In this document: positions 1-8,680 of the stretch, one piece after another
Numbering within the stretch: the stretch's first letter is position 1
Layout: each line of letters begins with the position of its first letter
Source of the DNA: JBCCDY01 sp039030555
GTDB lineage: Bacteria > Bacteroidota > Bacteroidia > Cytophagales > Cyclobacteriaceae
Reading direction: 5' to 3'
Assembly (NCBI GenBank): GCA_039030555.1
Contig: JBCCDY010000008.1
Span: 124,001 to 188,000 of the forward strand
DNA length: 64,000 nt
Translations under genes and position numbers: made by a program
Notes under the pieces: model-generated
What the model was told of the DNA's origin: nothing
The model's input: the letters and a program-made list of their open reading frames with translations, nothing else
Databases searched by the model: none

Positions 1-2
1 GG

Positions 3-836
3 CAGTTAGAAAGCTCAATTCCAAAGAATACTTCACGCCACATTCAAGAAGGGTTTCTATTTGATCCTACCCGACATGATGCTGAGCCTAAGGTGATTCT
101 AGGTAGTACTTTTCCGGAGGGCGGAGGGGTAGAGGAGGGAGAGTTGATTTTAGACCAACTGGCAGAACATCCGAATACAGCAAGTTTTATTTCAGAGAAG
201 TTAGCTATTAAGTTCGTTTCAGATAATCCACCTTCTTCTCTGGTTGAAAAAATGGCAGCCACCTTCCTGGAATCTGAAGGAGACATTAAAAGTGTACTAA
301 TCACTATGATGGAATCAGAAGAGTTTTGGAACAAAGAACACTATGCCCAGAAAATAAAAACGCCCGTTGAGTTGGTCGCCAGTACAATACGGGCTGTAAA
401 TGGGTCGGTAACCAATTATCGCCCCTTAATTAAATGGTGTAATGAAATGGGCCAGCCACTTTATGCATACCAAGCGCCTACCGGCTATCCTGAAACCTCC
501 GAATTTTGGGTGAATGGCTCGGCACTTTTGAACAGAATGAATTTTGGAACAGGTATCGCCGTAGGACTAAACCAAGCTGTTAATGTTGATTTAGAAGCGT
601 TGAACAACAATAGAATGCCAGAATCCGAAAAAGAGGCATTGGAGGTTTACCTCCAATTATTACTTCCGGAGAGAAATACAAAAGAGACCTATGATATTCT
701 ACTTCCAATCCTTTCTGACCCTACCTTCAATAATAAGATCAATATGGAATCGAGGAATCCATCTTCAGCCAGTCAAAATACTTTAGAACAGGTGGTTGGC
801 CTAATCATCGGATCACCAGAATTTCAACGTCAATAA
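3..836 (+). CDS. DUF1800 family protein, C-terminal part (5' end outside window)
   Basis: The reading frame is open from base 3, so the start lies upstream and only the C-terminal 277 residues are seen. The order FDP..HD, a run of glycines, LAEHPNTASFISEKLAIKFVSDNPP, then a segment on EFW and KIKTPVELVASTIRAV is the usual C-terminal pattern of DUF1800 proteins. These occur next to DUF1501 genes, as here: the next gene starts 10 bases downstream. Biochemical function is not established for the family; the pair is thought to act outside the cytoplasm. A GTG at base 93 is in frame but lies inside conserved sequence and is not a credible start. Confidence 0.85.
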   Translation, partial: QLESSIPKNTSRHIQEGFLFDPTRHDAEPKVILGSTFPEGGGVEEGELILDQLAEHPNTASFISEKLAIKFVSDNPPSSLVEKMAATFLESEGDIKSVLITMMESEEFWNKEHYAQKIKTPVELVASTIRAVNGSVTNYRPLIKWCNEMGQPLYAYQAPTGYPETSEFWVNGSALLNRMNFGTGIAVGLNQAVNVDLEALNNNRMPESEKEALEVYLQLLLPERNTKETYDILLPILSDPTFNNKINMESRNPSSASQNTLEQVVGLIIGSPEFQRQ

Positions 837-846
837 TTTAAAAGTT

Positions 847-2094
847 ATGTGGACAAGAAGAGCATTTTTAAAAGGTAGCGCAATGACCGCTTTCGCGAGT
901 ACGCTGGGCGGTGTCCCCTCGTTTCTAGTACGTTCTGCATTGGCACAAAGTGAGAAAAATCTGGGTATTGGCAAGCGTAAAACGCTTGTATGCATTTTTC
1001 AGCGTGGAGCCATGGATGGCCTGCAAGCGGTACAACCTATAGATGACCAGAACTTATTAAAGCTAAGAGGTGACCTCATGGTTACCGCAACAGGAGGAAA
1101 CAAACTGATAGCCCTTGATGATCGATTTGGTCTCAATCCTTTGATGAAGTCTTTCTATCCTCTTTTTTCAGAAGGTCGATTGGCTGTGGTGCACGGCATA
1201 GGCTCTCCGATAAGCACTCGATCGCACTTTGATGCGCAAGACTATATGGAAACAGGAACTCCCGGAATAAAAAGTACTTCAAGCGGCTGGCTCAACAGAG
1301 CTACAGGTATGTTAGGGCATGAGGCTACTCCATTCCAGGCTGTATCCCTGACCCCTTCTACCCCCAGAATTTTGTACGGGGACGCTTATAATCTCACCAT
1401 CGAAAATCTTGACGATCTCTCTATTCAAAACCAAAGCGGTACGTCTAATACTGCTGCGGGTTTTGAAGCACTGTACAGAAAAACTACACAGGAGCTGATT
1501 CAAAATTCAGGTAATGTAAGCCTGGATGCCATTAAATTATTAGAGGAGGCAAGGGTAAAGTCTATCAATCCTCAGCCAGGGGTTAGATATCCTCAAACTA
1601 CCTTAGGAAGTTCTCTTAAGCAAATTGCACAACTCATCAAAGGAGGTGTGGGTTTGGAGATTGCATTTGCAGAATCTAACGGTTGGGACACTCACAGCAG
1701 ACAAAGTGCCCCTTTTGGAGGTTTTGCTCGGAATGCTACAGACCTGTCTAATAGTATCTTTGCCTTCTGGCAGGATATTGAAAAATTTCAGGACGAGGTT
1801 ATGGTGATGACCATGACTGAGTTTGGAAGGACCGTTCATCAAAATGGTTCTTTGGGAACCGATCATGGTCGTGCTTCCTGTATGTTCGTATTGGGTAATG
1901 AGGTAGAAGGAGGAAAGGTATATGGAAAGGTATCTGAACTGGTTCCTGAAAACCTCGAAGACGGTCGGGATTTACCCGTTACTACTGATTTCCGATCTCT
2001 TTTTTCCTCGGTGGCCACAAACCATTTGAGAATAAATGGGCAGCAATTATTCCCCGCTTGGGATGAAGAAGGGTTGAGCTTGTTCAAGGCTTGA
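847..2094 (+). CDS. DUF1501 family protein, Tat-exported
   Basis: This 415-residue protein starts with a twin-arginine signal: R4-R5 followed by AFLKGS, a hydrophobic stretch and a likely cleavage after SALAQ, so it is probably exported folded by the Tat system. The body has the DUF1501 pattern, with ICIFQRGAMDGL-like sequence near residue 50, WDTHSRQ in the middle and MTEFGRTVHQNGSLGTDHGRA near residue 320, a layout related to the alkaline phosphatase/sulfatase fold. It follows the DUF1800 gene by 10 bases, presumably in one transcript. The substrate is unknown. Confidence 0.88.
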   Translation: MWTRRAFLKGSAMTAFASTLGGVPSFLVRSALAQSEKNLGIGKRKTLVCIFQRGAMDGLQAVQPIDDQNLLKLRGDLMVTATGGNKLIALDDRFGLNPLMKSFYPLFSEGRLAVVHGIGSPISTRSHFDAQDYMETGTPGIKSTSSGWLNRATGMLGHEATPFQAVSLTPSTPRILYGDAYNLTIENLDDLSIQNQSGTSNTAAGFEALYRKTTQELIQNSGNVSLDAIKLLEEARVKSINPQPGVRYPQTTLGSSLKQIAQLIKGGVGLEIAFAESNGWDTHSRQSAPFGGFARNATDLSNSIFAFWQDIEKFQDEVMVMTMTEFGRTVHQNGSLGTDHGRASCMFVLGNEVEGGKVYGKVSELVPENLEDGRDLPVTTDFRSLFSSVATNHLRINGQQLFPAWDEEGLSLFKA

Positions 2095-2204
2095 AATTTC
2101 TCCTCCTATCCTATATAACTCATATTAAAGGATTTCAAATTCTCATATGGCTGCCCTTCAAACAAACAAATCTGGTCTATTGACTGCATAAAGGCTTAAG
2201 CTTT

Positions 2205-2329
2205 ATTATTTGAAATAATCTCATTAAGCTTTCTTAAAGCGATGACTATTGTTCAATACAAAAGTGTATAGATCAAATAATCGGCTTGAACTTTCAGCAC
2301 TCCTTCTATATTTATAATTGAAATAGAAG
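2205..2329. other. Intergenic spacer with two A+T-rich inverted repeats
   Basis: The 248-base gap between the DUF1501 gene and the Kef operon holds two perfect inverted repeats. One is ATTATTTGAAATAAT at 2205-2219 (7-base arms around one G). The other is CTTCTAT / ATAGAAG at 2303-2309 and 2323-2329, just upstream of the KefF-like start. The first could be an operator and the second a 5' UTR hairpin, but such A+T-rich palindromes also arise by chance. No clear TAnnTTTG promoter element is visible. Confidence 0.3.
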
Positions 2330-2342
2330 AAATACCCAAGAG

Positions 2343-2951
2343 ATGAACCAGATCCTGATCCTTTTTGCACATCCTAAATACGAACAATCCCGGGCTAACC
2401 AGGCACTCATAGAACACATCAAAAAAACAGAAGGGGTAACGATCCACGATCTTTATCAACAATACCCCGATTACAATATTGATGTTTACATCGAAAAGGA
2501 TCTGCTTCAAGATCATGATATCATTATTTGGCATCACCCCTTTTATTGGTACAGTTGCCCTCCTTTATTAAAACAATGGATAGATATGGTTTTAGAGTTT
2601 GGTTGGGCTTACGGGCCTGGCGGGAATGCCTTATCCGGGAAAGTTGCCATGAATACAATTACTACAGGAGGAACACGCGAAGTGTATTGCTCGGAAGGTT
2701 ATAATCATTATACCATTGGGGAGTTTCTTAGGCCTTTTGAACAAACTGCAAAACTCTGCAAGATGGATTACCTTCCTCCCTTTTCAGTAATGGGTACGCA
2801 TAGGCTTACAGAAAATGACTTAGGGTCTTACGCCCAGCAGTACAGTTTGTTATTGGAATGGCTGAAAAAAGGTGATTTGGGAACAGGTGAAAGAGATAAT
2901 TGTCAGTTTATTAATGATATTCCGGAGCTTCAGATAATTCCTTCAACATGA
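2343..2951 (+). CDS. kefF: KefF-like NAD(P)H oxidoreductase, Kef ancillary subunit
   Basis: The 202-residue protein has the flavodoxin-like quinone reductase fold: an ILILFAHPKYEQS start (FMN phosphate loop), IIWHHPFYWYSCPPLLKQWIDMVLEFGWAYG in the middle, and a TITTGG loop near residue 105. KefF proteins are soluble dimers that sit on the cytoplasmic domain of KefC and are needed for its activity. The gene overlaps the KefC-like gene by four bases (ATGA), so the two are translationally coupled, which supports this role over a free-standing quinone reductase (MdaB/YwrO type). Confidence 0.82.
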   Translation: MNQILILFAHPKYEQSRANQALIEHIKKTEGVTIHDLYQQYPDYNIDVYIEKDLLQDHDIIIWHHPFYWYSCPPLLKQWIDMVLEFGWAYGPGGNALSGKVAMNTITTGGTREVYCSEGYNHYTIGEFLRPFEQTAKLCKMDYLPPFSVMGTHRLTENDLGSYAQQYSLLLEWLKKGDLGTGERDNCQFINDIPELQIIPST

Positions 2952-4846
2952 GTGGAAACTTTCTTTTTCAAGCTGTTATCTATCTTTCAGCTGCGGTATT
3001 TTGTGTTCCCATAGCTAAACGCTTTGGTTTAAGCTCCGTACTCGGCTACCTATTCGCCGGCATACTGATCGGCCCTTTCGTACTGGGCTTCATTGGTGAA
3101 GAAGGTGAAGATATACTGCACTTTGCAGAGTTTGGAGTGGTCATGATGCTTTTCCTTATTGGGTTGGAAATTGAACCTAAGAACTTCTGGAAAATGAGGA
3201 AGACCATAGCAGGAATGGGCGGCATGCAGGTATTCCTTTCTATGCTCATCTTATATACCCTTTTTTATTTTCAGGGTTATTCCTGGCAAGCTTCCTTATG
3301 CGTTTCCATGGCCTTATCGTTGTCCTCAACAGCGATAGTGCTTCAAACGATCAAGGAAAAAAACCTGATGGAAACCAGTTTCGGGAGTTCTTCTTTCTCC
3401 ATACTGCTATTTCAGGATATCATAGTCATTCCTATGTTGGCTATTGTTCCATTACTTACAACCAGAACTATTCAAGGTGATGGTGGCCACTCCATGGGAC
3501 ATAGTACCTTTTTGGAAAGCCTGCCTATTGGCTTAGAGGCTTTCGTGGTTTTACTCTCCGTTGCATTGGTGATCGTAGTAGGAAGATATTTATTAGTCCC
3601 ATTATTAAGGCTGGTAGCTCAAACACGCCTGAGAGAACTCTTCTCCGCATCAGCTTTATTGATCGTGATCGCTATTGCTTACGTGATGGAACTGGTCGGA
3701 CTAAGTCCTGCGCTTGGTGCATTCCTGGGTGGCGTAGTCTTGGCCAATAGCGAGTTTAAGCATGAACTTGAAAGCAATCTTGAGCCATTCAAGGGACTAC
3801 TACTTGGCTTGTTTTTTATAGCGGTAGGAGCCTCTATCAATTTTAATGTAATTACAAATACGCCTATACCAACCATTTCAGTAGTGGTTGGCGTAATGGC
3901 CATTAAGGCACTCGTTTTATTCCTGGTTGCATTCATTTTTAAAATGAAGACCGATCAAAGGATATTACTTACCGTTGCCCTTGCACAAGTAGGAGAATTT
4001 GCTTTTGTGCTACTTTCCTTCACCAATCAACTTAATATTTTAGAGCAATCACAGCTCGATTTTCTATTGGTTGTCACTGCTATTTCTATGACCATTTCCC
4101 CAATACTGAGCTTGTTGACCGAACGATGGTTGCTACCAAAAATAGGTACTAAAGAATCTGAAGAGAGACCAATGGATAGGGTAGCAAATAAACAAAAAGT
4201 AATCATTGTTGGGTTTGGTCATTTTGGAAGTACTATCGGACGATTTTTAAGGGCCAATGGGGTTCACGCCACCATTCTAGACCACGATTCCAATCAAGTC
4301 GACCTTTTGAGGAAATTGGGGTTTGAAGTGTATTATGGCGATGCCACACGGGAAGACCTGTTGGAGTCTGCAGGAGTAGGAGAAGCTGATTTACTAATTT
4401 CAGCTATTGACAACCCGGATACCACTCTGGAGCTAGCAGGGATCATTAAAAGAAAATACCCAAACCTAAAAATGATGATACGTGCTAAAAGCCGATACGA
4501 CGCATACCAGCTAATCACTATGGGTATTGACTCTATTTACAGAGAAACGATCGATACATCTGTAAGAATGGCTTGTGATGCACTTTTTCAACTCGGCAAA
4601 CGGAAGTATACGGTTTATCGTCAGGGGCAGAATTTTATTAAATATGATGAAGCCAGTATGAGGCGGCTGGCTGAAGAAAGGTTAAATAGTGAAAAATACA
4701 TTTTTAAAGCCCGAGAGGAGATTGCTCAACAGGAGGCTCAACTAAAAGAAGATTTAAAGAGGTTAGGTGGACTCAATGAAGAAGACCAGGCCTGGGATAG
4801 TGAGATCATGAGGGAAAAGTTGGGAACTAGCAACGAAGAGACTTAA
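2948..4846 (+). CDS. kefC: KefC/KefB-like K+/H+ antiporter with RCK domain
   Basis: This 632-residue protein has a CPA2 antiporter domain of about 12 membrane segments (residues 1-400), then a cytoplasmic RCK_N domain starting near residue 416 with the Rossmann motif GFGHFGSTIGRFL. The basic and acidic C-terminal 60 residues are probably helical. Kef systems release K+ in exchange for H+ to acidify the cytoplasm under electrophile stress. The overlapping kefF upstream fits this. The E. coli proteins are gated by glutathione and its adducts; whether this host makes glutathione cannot be seen here, so the ligand is open. Confidence 0.88.
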   Translation: MSGNFLFQAVIYLSAAVFCVPIAKRFGLSSVLGYLFAGILIGPFVLGFIGEEGEDILHFAEFGVVMMLFLIGLEIEPKNFWKMRKTIAGMGGMQVFLSMLILYTLFYFQGYSWQASLCVSMALSLSSTAIVLQTIKEKNLMETSFGSSSFSILLFQDIIVIPMLAIVPLLTTRTIQGDGGHSMGHSTFLESLPIGLEAFVVLLSVALVIVVGRYLLVPLLRLVAQTRLRELFSASALLIVIAIAYVMELVGLSPALGAFLGGVVLANSEFKHELESNLEPFKGLLLGLFFIAVGASINFNVITNTPIPTISVVVGVMAIKALVLFLVAFIFKMKTDQRILLTVALAQVGEFAFVLLSFTNQLNILEQSQLDFLLVVTAISMTISPILSLLTERWLLPKIGTKESEERPMDRVANKQKVIIVGFGHFGSTIGRFLRANGVHATILDHDSNQVDLLRKLGFEVYYGDATREDLLESAGVGEADLLISAIDNPDTTLELAGIIKRKYPNLKMMIRAKSRYDAYQLITMGIDSIYRETIDTSVRMACDALFQLGKRKYTVYRQGQNFIKYDEASMRRLAEERLNSEKYIFKAREEIAQQEAQLKEDLKRLGGLNEEDQAWDSEIMREKLGTSNEET

Positions 4847-4881
4847 AAATGATTTAAGCGGCATTAATCTAGTATCTAATT

Positions 4882-5727
4882 TCAGCGAATACTTCCGGGC
4901 CCGTAACCAAAGTGTTCTTTGAATGCCCTGGAGAAATGAGCATAATTTATGAACCCAACTTTGTTGTATACTTCTGTAACATTAGAATTGGTATGCTTAA
5001 GCAAATATATGGCGTGATCCATCCTTTTTTGCTTCAGCCATTTGGCTGGGGTTGTATTGAAAACCTCTTTAAAATCACGTTTGAAAGTGGCGAGACTTCT
5101 ACCACTCATTACAGCAAACTCTTCTAAGGAGGCATACTTTAGATAATTCTGCTCCATCACTTCTACCAAGTCTTTTTTATTGGGGTTATGGCCGGAAAGC
5201 AACTGTTCTATAATTTCAAGATGCTGATTGGTCAGATAGATCAAAAGCTCGGTCATCTTGATTTGGAGCAACTCTTTATCATGCTTCAGCTTGCTGTAAA
5301 ACAGGTTGAGAACCGACTTAATAAAATCAAGAAACTGGACTGTAGGCTCCGTAATGAATTGCTCATAGTCCTGGGTAGATTTATTTGGCTTCAGGTTTCT
5401 TTTTTGAGCAAATTGGTTGATAAAATCCTCATTTAAGAAAAATAATACGCTGGCATATCCCTGATCTTTTGTCCCAAATTTTCGGTAAGGAGCGTATACG
5501 TTTTTGTTCAATAGGCCGATCTGACCTTCTTCTATCGCAGCTGTACCACCCTCAAAGTCAATCTCTATTTTCCCTGAGAGAATGCAGAGTAAAACCCGTT
5601 GATTCACATAGATCGAATCAGCTACTAACGTCTCGTGGTGACATGATTCTATGATAGTGCAGCCTTCTAATTCAATAGATTGGTGACGTTCGGGCATTTG
5701 CAATAAGTCTTCAGGTATTTTGAACAT
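4882..5727 (-). CDS. AraC-family transcriptional regulator
   Basis: The protein has 281 residues: an N-terminal cupin-like sensor region (residues 1-150) and a C-terminal AraC DNA-binding domain (about 185-281) with two helix-turn-helix units, SLEEFAVMSGRSLATFKRDFKEVF and VTEVYNKVGFINYAHFSRAFKEHFG. It is divergent from the DUF1349/GH5/propeller operon, and the 162-base space between them carries a nine-base direct repeat spaced 22 bases, typical of AraC half-sites. Control of the divergent operon is inferred from position. It converges on the KefC gene with a gap of 35 bases. Confidence 0.88.
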   Translation of the reverse strand: MFKIPEDLLQMPERHQSIELEGCTIIESCHHETLVADSIYVNQRVLLCILSGKIEIDFEGGTAAIEEGQIGLLNKNVYAPYRKFGTKDQGYASVLFFLNEDFINQFAQKRNLKPNKSTQDYEQFITEPTVQFLDFIKSVLNLFYSKLKHDKELLQIKMTELLIYLTNQHLEIIEQLLSGHNPNKKDLVEVMEQNYLKYASLEEFAVMSGRSLATFKRDFKEVFNTTPAKWLKQKRMDHAIYLLKHTNSNVTEVYNKVGFINYAHFSRAFKEHFGYGPGSIR

Positions 5728-5808
5728 GCTCCCTCATTATCATTTTTGATTAATTCTAAAATACGGGAAAAGGTTTCGAGCAGCTAAGTTTCATCAATAA
5801 TTCAACTG

Positions 5809-5839
5809 ATTTGAGCCAAATAGTAAAGGCATTTGAGCC
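5809..5839 (+). promoter_or_regulatory. Candidate AraC operator: direct repeats 22 bases apart
   Basis: ATTTGAGCC occurs at 5809-5817 and again, same orientation, at 5831-5839. The offset of 22 bases is two helical turns, the arrangement AraC-family dimers use on adjacent half-sites. The repeats lie between the AraC gene (start 5727) and the DUF1349 gene (start 5890), 50-80 bases upstream of the latter, where an activator would bind. A related TGATTTGAGC is found at 29423-29432, just before another AraC gene. Assignment is inferred; the repeat itself is exact. Confidence 0.5.
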
Positions 5840-5889
5840 GGAAAGGATAATCTCCTTAACAGACCTCTCAGTTTATATAAAGTGAAATC

Positions 5890-6723
5890 ATGAAAAATAT
5901 GAGAGCACTAATAATCATTTCATTAATCATAATCACAATGGAAGTTACAGAAGCACAAACCATCATTAAAGACGATTTTTCAAGCAGCAAAAGCTTGAGC
6001 AACTGGACCTCCCTGGAGATAGAGGGTTGGGAGTCCAAAATAAGAAAACTAACTGTTGAAAACGATCAATTGGTTATAGAGCCTACATCTAGTGGCTGGT
6101 TTGAAGACAACTTTGCCGGATATTTCTACCAGGAATACAATGGAAATTTTGAATTGAGCACCAAGGTTAAGGTGGAAGGAACAACAGATAACCTGCCCCA
6201 AACAGCTTTCTCACTGGCTGGTCTTTTTGTTCGTGTTCCAAGAGAATTAAAAGCAAGCCAATGGGAAAGAGGAAAGGAGAACTGGATGTTCTTCAGTATT
6301 GGTTCAGCGACAGAACCAGGCAAGTCACAGTTTGAGATCAAAAGCACCTACAACAGCCAGTCCACCTTGAAAATCTACCCGGCTAAAGAAAAATGGGTCG
6401 AACTCAAAATTGTACGAGTTTCGGAAGTCTTTACCTTGCTCTACAAGTTTGAAGATGAAGAATGGGTCTTACTCGATCAGTTCATCCGACCTGATCTACC
6501 GGAGACATTACAACTCGGAGTGACTGCTTACGCCGATTGGCCATCAGTGGCAGAGGTTTATCCTAATTATGAGGAGTACAATACGAATGGTACTCCTGAA
6601 GATCATGGGGACCTGGTAGCCTATTTCGATTATATCGAGATTACGCCAACACCTGTAAAGAAGGAACTACCAATTGCCAATTTCATCGGTCAGCAAGTGC
6701 TGACTTCAATACAAGAGAACTAA
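5890..6723 (+). CDS. Secreted DUF1349 (concanavalin-like) protein
   Basis: The 277 residues begin with a signal peptide (hydrophobic stretch ALIIISLIIITM, probable cut near TEAQ), so it is exported. Residues 25-235 match DUF1349, a jelly-roll fold related to the C-terminal domain of some beta-xylosidases; KENWMFFSIG, KSTYNSQSTLKIYPA and LPETLQLGVTAYADW are the clearest stretches. It is first in an operon with a GH5 glycosidase (10 bases downstream) and a beta-propeller, so a carbohydrate or glycolipid binding role is plausible but unproven. A cytoplasmic paralogue lies at 30528-31355. An in-frame ATG at 5899 is an alternative start. Confidence 0.82.
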   Translation: MKNMRALIIISLIIITMEVTEAQTIIKDDFSSSKSLSNWTSLEIEGWESKIRKLTVENDQLVIEPTSSGWFEDNFAGYFYQEYNGNFELSTKVKVEGTTDNLPQTAFSLAGLFVRVPRELKASQWERGKENWMFFSIGSATEPGKSQFEIKSTYNSQSTLKIYPAKEKWVELKIVRVSEVFTLLYKFEDEEWVLLDQFIRPDLPETLQLGVTAYADWPSVAEVYPNYEEYNTNGTPEDHGDLVAYFDYIEITPTPVKKELPIANFIGQQVLTSIQEN

Positions 6724-6733
6724 GAAGTTAGCC

Positions 6734-8677
6734 ATGAGGTACATTTTAATATTGAGCATAGTGATGCTCTCCTGTCGGCAGGAAGGATTGGAGATGAAGA
6801 ACCTAAGGGTTGAGGGAAAGAACTTTATTGATCCATCAGGAAGATCGGTTTATCTGAAAGGGATCAATTTGAGTGGGAGTACAAAAATGCCCTACTCGCC
6901 TTATGCGGCCTCCCATGTGAAAGATGGCTTTTACGATTATAAAAATGTCTCTTTTGTGGGTCGTCCATTTCCACTGGAAGAAGCGGACGAACATCTCTCC
7001 AGACTAAAATCATGGGGCTTCAATTTTCTAAGACTTCTGATCACCTGGGAAGCCATAGAACACGAAGGACCTGGAATATACGATCAGGAATATTTAAGCT
7101 ACTTGAGAAAAGTAGTGGAAAAAGCAGCTGAATATAAAATCAACGTTCTCATAGATCCTCATCAAGATGTCTGGAGTCGGTTTACCGGTGGTTCAGGAGC
7201 TCCCGCCTGGACATTGGAAAAAGTTGGTTTTGACCTGACCAAACTGGATCCGTCTGGTTCTGCCATCACCCATAATAATTTTGGCGACCCCTACCCAAGA
7301 ATGTTATGGCCAAGCAACTATAGCAAAATGGCCACCGCAACCATGTTCACACTGTTTTTTGGAGGAAATGACTTTGCTCCCAAAACCCTTATCGAAGGCG
7401 TTCCAGTGCAAGATTACCTTCAAGAACACTATTTCAGAGCTATTCAGGAAGTGGTCAAATCTCTGGAGGGGCTCCCAAATGTTATCGGTTATGAAACACT
7501 GAATGAACCCAGCGAAGGTTGGATTGGGCTGGATGATTTGAACCGGGCAGATTATGGAATTAGAAAGGGACCATCTCCGTCAGCTTTTCAATCGATGGTG
7601 TTGGCTTACGGGCGCTCTCAGAAAGTAGAGAATTGGGAATACGTTCTAGGTCAGGGGTATGTGCAGTTGGACAGTATTACAATCCTCAATAAGCAGGAAG
7701 TATCTGCTTGGAGAAATAGTGAGGAGGCACTTTGGAGGAATAATGGCGTCTGGTCCTTAAATGAAAAAGGAGATCCTATTCTGAATGTACTCGATTACTT
7801 TAAGCTGGATGACAAGACATTTGAGGAGGACTATTTTAAACCATTCGCCATCGCATTTATTGAGGCCATTCGGCAATTCGATAAGGAAGCTACGGTTTTT
7901 ATAGAACCTCAACTTGGAAAAAGGCCTCCCAACTGGTCGGATGATGATCCATCGAATATCGTAGATGCCAGTCATTGGTATGATGTTCAAACCCTTCTTC
8001 TAAAGACCTATAACCCCGATACTACCATTAATTTCTTTACCAATGAGGTAATTATCGGTAGTTCAAATGTTGAAAGATCATTTGCAGACTATCTGGGTCA
8101 GATTCAAAAGCGAACCTGGAATACCCTGGGTAAGGTGCCAACTTTAATCGGAGAATTTGGGGTACCGATGGACCTGGATAATGGTGCCGCTTTTCAAAAG
8201 GGTGACTTCACTGCACAGATTAAAGCACTAGATGCTTACTATGATGGACTGGAAGAAAACCTTTTGCACAGTACGATTTGGAATTACACGCCTGTCAATA
8301 CCAATGCTCGAGGCGATCAATGGAATGGAGAGGATTTATCCATTTTCAGCAGGGATCAACAGGCAAACCCGGACGATATTAACTCAGGTGGCCGTGCACT
8401 GGATGCTTTTGTGAGGCCTTATGCCGCCTTCACGGGAGGTGAACTTCAGCAGATGTCTTTTGATCTGGAGACGAAAATGTTTCGAATGACCTTCGCCGCT
8501 GACTCGAAAATAGATGCACCCACCCTCATCTATGTTCCAAATTATCATTATCCCAAAGAAATATCTGTTGAAGTGACTAATGGAAGATTCGAATACGATC
8601 GTGTAAGTCAACAACTAAAATATTTCCCTGAGGGATCAGATTCAGAACATACAATAATAATTAAACCTAAAGCTTAG
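6734..8677 (+). CDS. Endoglycoceramidase-like GH5 glycoside hydrolase, lipoprotein
   Basis: The 647-residue protein has a short lipoprotein signal ending in VMLSC (Cys14). The GH5 barrel spans about residues 25-530: GINLSGS near 43, WGFNFLRLLITWEAIEHEGPG near 94-114, DPHQDVWSR at 141-149, the acid/base glutamate E258 in LNEP, and the nucleophile E474 in IGEFG. The DPHQD and NEPSEGW segments resemble endoglycoceramidases, which release the whole glycan from glycosphingolipids, rather than cellulases. The C-terminal 100 residues look like a small beta domain. It sits between the DUF1349 and propeller genes in one operon. The exact substrate cannot be read from sequence. Confidence 0.82.
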   Translation: MRYILILSIVMLSCRQEGLEMKNLRVEGKNFIDPSGRSVYLKGINLSGSTKMPYSPYAASHVKDGFYDYKNVSFVGRPFPLEEADEHLSRLKSWGFNFLRLLITWEAIEHEGPGIYDQEYLSYLRKVVEKAAEYKINVLIDPHQDVWSRFTGGSGAPAWTLEKVGFDLTKLDPSGSAITHNNFGDPYPRMLWPSNYSKMATATMFTLFFGGNDFAPKTLIEGVPVQDYLQEHYFRAIQEVVKSLEGLPNVIGYETLNEPSEGWIGLDDLNRADYGIRKGPSPSAFQSMVLAYGRSQKVENWEYVLGQGYVQLDSITILNKQEVSAWRNSEEALWRNNGVWSLNEKGDPILNVLDYFKLDDKTFEEDYFKPFAIAFIEAIRQFDKEATVFIEPQLGKRPPNWSDDDPSNIVDASHWYDVQTLLLKTYNPDTTINFFTNEVIIGSSNVERSFADYLGQIQKRTWNTLGKVPTLIGEFGVPMDLDNGAAFQKGDFTAQIKALDAYYDGLEENLLHSTIWNYTPVNTNARGDQWNGEDLSIFSRDQQANPDDINSGGRALDAFVRPYAAFTGGELQQMSFDLETKMFRMTFAADSKIDAPTLIYVPNYHYPKEISVEVTNGRFEYDRVSQQLKYFPEGSDSEHTIIIKPKA

Positions 8678-8680
8678 AAA

